Shown here: positions 61,874-64,000 of the stretch, piece by piece
Numbering within the stretch: the first letter of the stretch is position 1
Layout: every line of letters starts with the position of its first letter
Assembly (NCBI RefSeq): GCF_000364445.2
Contig: NZ_CP043538.1
Location: forward strand, 2,177,612 to 2,241,611
DNA from: Methylobacterium mesophilicum SR1.6/6
Lineage (GTDB): Bacteria > Pseudomonadota > Alphaproteobacteria > Rhizobiales > Beijerinckiaceae
Length of the DNA stretch: 64,000 nt
Direction: 5' to 3'
The notes under the pieces: model-generated
What the model saw: only the letters and a program-made list of their open reading frames with translations
Databases searched by the model: none
Told to the model about the DNA's origin: nothing
Program-made: the position numbers and the translations under genes

Positions 61874-62583
61874 GATCCGTGAAAGACGCTGCACTTGCCT
61901 CAATCACTGAAGCGACAATGCTGCGCAGCCCTTTAACAGGCCTCACACTTGAACTTAAACTTTCCAGGCTGCGGCTTGCTCTCGAGCAATCATATTCACC
62001 TGAACAGCCGCTAGATCCGCCGGCCGGCCTGTCGGCGGACAGTGGACGCGCGAAGCAGATAGTTCCTTATTAGGTCGAACTATCCGCAAATGACCGAAAC
62101 ATGCCAAGCATATTTTCAAGCTCATTGCGACGGGAGTATCTACCGAGAATTTCCTAATCAATTTTTGAACATGGATATCTAGACCTGAAGGCCGTCGCCA
62201 AAGCTAATGATCTTGGCGCGAAAAAGGCGCGCAAGCTTTTATTCGACCTTCGCTTCAAAAATAGGAGACGTAACAATGGAAACCGCAGCGGTCTACATGG
62301 TCATGCAAATTTTAAAAAAGAGAGATTAAAATTTCGCCTTGTCAGCGATCGACTCGACACAATCAGGATCGATGCCACACTTTATGGATTGCGGCTCGAG
62401 AATAGAGTGTTTCGATGACAATCATGTCGAAATATCGAAATTCAGATAAGCCGAAAATATTGATAAATATTGTGTTTATTTGCTAAAGGTGCTGGCTGGG
62501 CATCCTATGGATTTGCTTTTGACAGGGCGAGGCGAAGATAGTTTTTCTTACAACAATGGCAAAGAACGTTCGGCGGTCGAGTC
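61874..62583. other. AT-rich region without supported genes
   Basis: About 700 bp with base composition clearly lower in GC than the rest of the window, most strongly at about 62080-62540. Short frames exist on both strands, but none has recognisable content. A 17-codon frame at 62276-62329 (MET AAV YMVMQILKKRD) has a good AGGAG site 6 bp before it and could be a leader or remnant peptide. Composition suggests acquired DNA or an origin-type region. Confidence 0.5.
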
Positions 62584-63252
62584 TTACTCCGGCCACCGCA
62601 AAGCCGCCGCCGCCGCCAGCGTTCCGACTACGGCGGCGATCAACGTTAGCGCGGCGAGCACAGCCAGCGGCACGAGGAACGGCACGGTTCCGCCGCTCGC
62701 CGCCTGAGCGGCCGAGACGCCGAAGATCAACGTGGGGATCATCAGCGGCAGCACCAGCACCGCCAGGATCAGCCCGCCCCGGCGGATCGAGGCTGTCAGC
62801 GCCGCGCCCACCGCGCCAATAAAGCTGAGCGCCGGCGTGCCGGCGAGCAGCGTCAGGGACGTGGCTCCCATGGCGGTGCCGTCGAGGGCGACGAGGAGGC
62901 CGAAGAGGGGTGCGGCGAGCGCCAGCGGCAGCCCCGTGGTCAGCCAGTGCGCCGCGACCTTGCCGATCACCACGAGTTCGAGGGGTACCGGCGCGGCGGT
63001 CATCAGCTCGAGGGAACCGTCCTCCTCGTCGGCCTGGAACAGTCGGTCGAGGCCGATCAGCGTCGCCAGCACGGCGGCGAGCCACAGGATCGCCGGGCCG
63101 ATCCGCGAGAGCAGGTTGAGGTCGGGCCCGAGCGCGAACGGCACAAGGGCGACGATCATCAGAAAGAAGACCAGCGACAGCGCGCCGGAGCCGCCGACCC
63201 GGCCGGCGAGACGCAGGTCGCGGGCGACGAGGGCGAGCACCGCGCGGATCAC
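62584..63252 (-). CDS. ccmB: Heme exporter protein CcmB
   Basis: CcmB (222 residues) is the membrane subunit that works with CcmA in the cytochrome c maturation pathway. Six hydrophobic segments, the N-terminal ALVARDLRLAGRVGGSGAL and the GIGP-type IGPAILWLAAVLATLIGLDRLF and EDGSLELMTAAPVPLELVV segments fit the family. The start overlaps the ccmA stop by 4 bp. No ccmC follows in the window; instead an AT-rich region intervenes. Confidence 0.93.
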   Translation of the reverse strand: MIRAVLALVARDLRLAGRVGGSGALSLVFFLMIVALVPFALGPDLNLLSRIGPAILWLAAVLATLIGLDRLFQADEEDGSLELMTAAPVPLELVVIGKVAAHWLTTGLPLALAAPLFGLLVALDGTAMGATSLTLLAGTPALSFIGAVGAALTASIRRGGLILAVLVLPLMIPTLIFGVSAAQAASGGTVPFLVPLAVLAALTLIAAVVGTLAAAAALRWPE

Positions 63253-63887
63253 GCCCAGTCCTCCGAAACGTCCGCCAAAGGCGCCGCAGCGGCGGCCTCG
63301 ATGCGCAGTTCGGCCGCGCCCGCGAGCCCGAGGGTTTGGTGGGTCGCGGCGATCACGAGGCCGCCATCGGCCCGGTGCCCCGCCATCAGCTCCGCCAGGA
63401 GTGCCTGTGAGGCCGTGTCGAGGGCAGCAGTCGGCTCGTCCAGGAGCCAGAGCGGCCGTGCGCAGACGAGGAGCCGCGCCAGGGCGACGCGCCGCCGCTG
63501 CCCGGCCGAGAGATAGGCGACCGGCAGGTCGTGCGCGTGGCCGAGGCCGAGCCGTTCCAGGGCCTCGCGGGGCGTCAGGCGCGGTGCGCCGAGAAGGCGT
63601 TGGGCAAACAGCAGGTTTTCTCCCGCACTCATGGTACTCTTCAGCCCGTCACGGTGGCCGACCGCGTGCAGGCTTTCGGGAAGGCTCGCCTCGCCGACAT
63701 CGCCGGCGACTATGCGCCCGGCATCCGGCCGCAGCCGGCCCGACAGGATGGCGAGGAGGCTGGATTTGCCGGCACCGTTCCGGCCGGTCACCGCCAGGGC
63801 GTCGCCGGGTCCGAGGGTGAAGGACAGGTTGGAGAAGATGCGGCGGCCGGAGCGGCGGCAAGCCAGATTGTCCACGCTGAGCCGCAC
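63249..63887 (-). CDS. ccmA: Heme exporter ATP-binding protein CcmA
   Basis: CcmA (212 residues) is the ATPase that releases holo-CcmE for heme delivery to c-type cytochromes. Walker A GRNGAGKSSLL (about residues 37-46), signature LSAGQRRRVALARLL, Walker B LWLLDEPTAALD and the ATHQTLGL switch are all seen. The N-terminal LACRRSGRRIFSNLSFTL is typical. The window ends 113 bp upstream of its start, with no other gene supported there. Confidence 0.94.
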   Translation of the reverse strand: MRLSVDNLACRRSGRRIFSNLSFTLGPGDALAVTGRNGAGKSSLLAILSGRLRPDAGRIVAGDVGEASLPESLHAVGHRDGLKSTMSAGENLLFAQRLLGAPRLTPREALERLGLGHAHDLPVAYLSAGQRRRVALARLLVCARPLWLLDEPTAALDTASQALLAELMAGHRADGGLVIAATHQTLGLAGAAELRIEAAAAAPLADVSEDWA

Positions 63888-64000
63888 CCGATCCTCCGCC
63901 CTCTTCTCCGCCGGCGGGCGGCAGGATCAATCTTCGCCGCTTCCATGCCCGAATGCGGCGGATAACGGAACCACAGTCTAGCTCAGCCTTTGTTCTGCGA

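Noticed and set aside
61801..62073. A 90-codon plus-strand frame next to the IS66-like element
   Set aside because: It starts within the mobile element, has no recognisable motifs and crosses the target duplication, so a real gene is unlikely.
60572..62583. A definite replication origin
   Set aside because: dnaA and AT-rich DNA are close, but no cluster of DnaA boxes can be seen. I mention it only as a possibility.
62480..62707. A 75-codon plus-strand frame overlapping the end of ccmB
   Set aside because: Its second half is antisense to ccmB and low complexity; no ribosome-binding site or family match.

Overview
The window is a GC-rich, densely packed alphaproteobacterial chromosome segment. 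The gene set (gapR, cpdR, the Rhizobiales-type ctaCDBGE run with a small CoxF-like gene, dnaA beside rpsT, zinc-ligand-poor Tgt, DUF1178, sfnG/sfnB) points to Hyphomicrobiales, most likely Methylobacterium or Methylorubrum. The genus is an inference from protein style and repeat elements, not from a database search.

Layout. Positions 1-8000 hold a carbon-phosphorus lyase locus: the 3' end of phnE, a divergent phnF regulator, and phnGHIJKLMN with repeated 4-base ATGA start/stop overlaps. phnJ, the catalytic subunit, is interrupted by a 188-bp inverted-repeat element seven codons in. Positions 8000-9900 hold an outer-membrane beta-barrel gene and a scrap region where pieces of tuf, mutY and a secreted-protein gene are joined. 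Positions 9.9-24 kb are mixed housekeeping genes: an MHS-family transporter, a secreted hydrolase, gapR, purC, a Crp/Fnr regulator, tRNA-Leu, a DedA-like protein, dsbB, a nitrilase-fold amidase, grxC, cpdR, an N-formylglutamate amidohydrolase-like gene, galU/galE, a lytic transglycosylase and a DUF459 SGNH protein. Positions 25-31 kb carry gltD and gltB. Positions 32-40.6 kb carry fdhD and the aa3 cytochrome oxidase cluster (ctaC, ctaD, ctaB, coxF-like, ctaG, ctaE, DUF983, SURF1). Next come sfnG/sfnB, a cation efflux gene, queA-tgt, a membrane-anchored SGNH-like protein, tRNA-Pro, a phosphopantetheinyl transferase, an MFS protein, ligA and an exonuclease with a SWIM zinc finger. Positions 54-59 kb carry beta-oxidation genes (fadJ-like and a thiolase) around a decayed EAL gene and a DUF2059 gene. 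dnaA and rpsT follow, then about 1 kb of AT-rich sequence with an IS66-like remnant, and finally ccmB and ccmA.

How the genes work together. The phn genes would take up phosphonates and break the C-P bond, with PhnF probably repressing through the inverted repeat upstream of phnG. The cta cluster encodes the core subunits of a heme-copper oxidase plus heme-farnesylation and copper-insertion factors. CcmA/CcmB serve cytochrome c maturation. queA and tgt are consecutive steps of queuosine tRNA modification. galU and galE are divergent nucleotide-sugar genes.

I found no CRISPR array, prophage, toxin-antitoxin pair or recognisable defence island, and no clearly new multi-gene system. The most notable observations are the element inside phnJ, the mosaic of gene fragments at 9.25-9.65 kb, the small IS66-like element with intact ends and target duplication, the SWIM-exonuclease fusion, and the loss of zinc ligands in Tgt.
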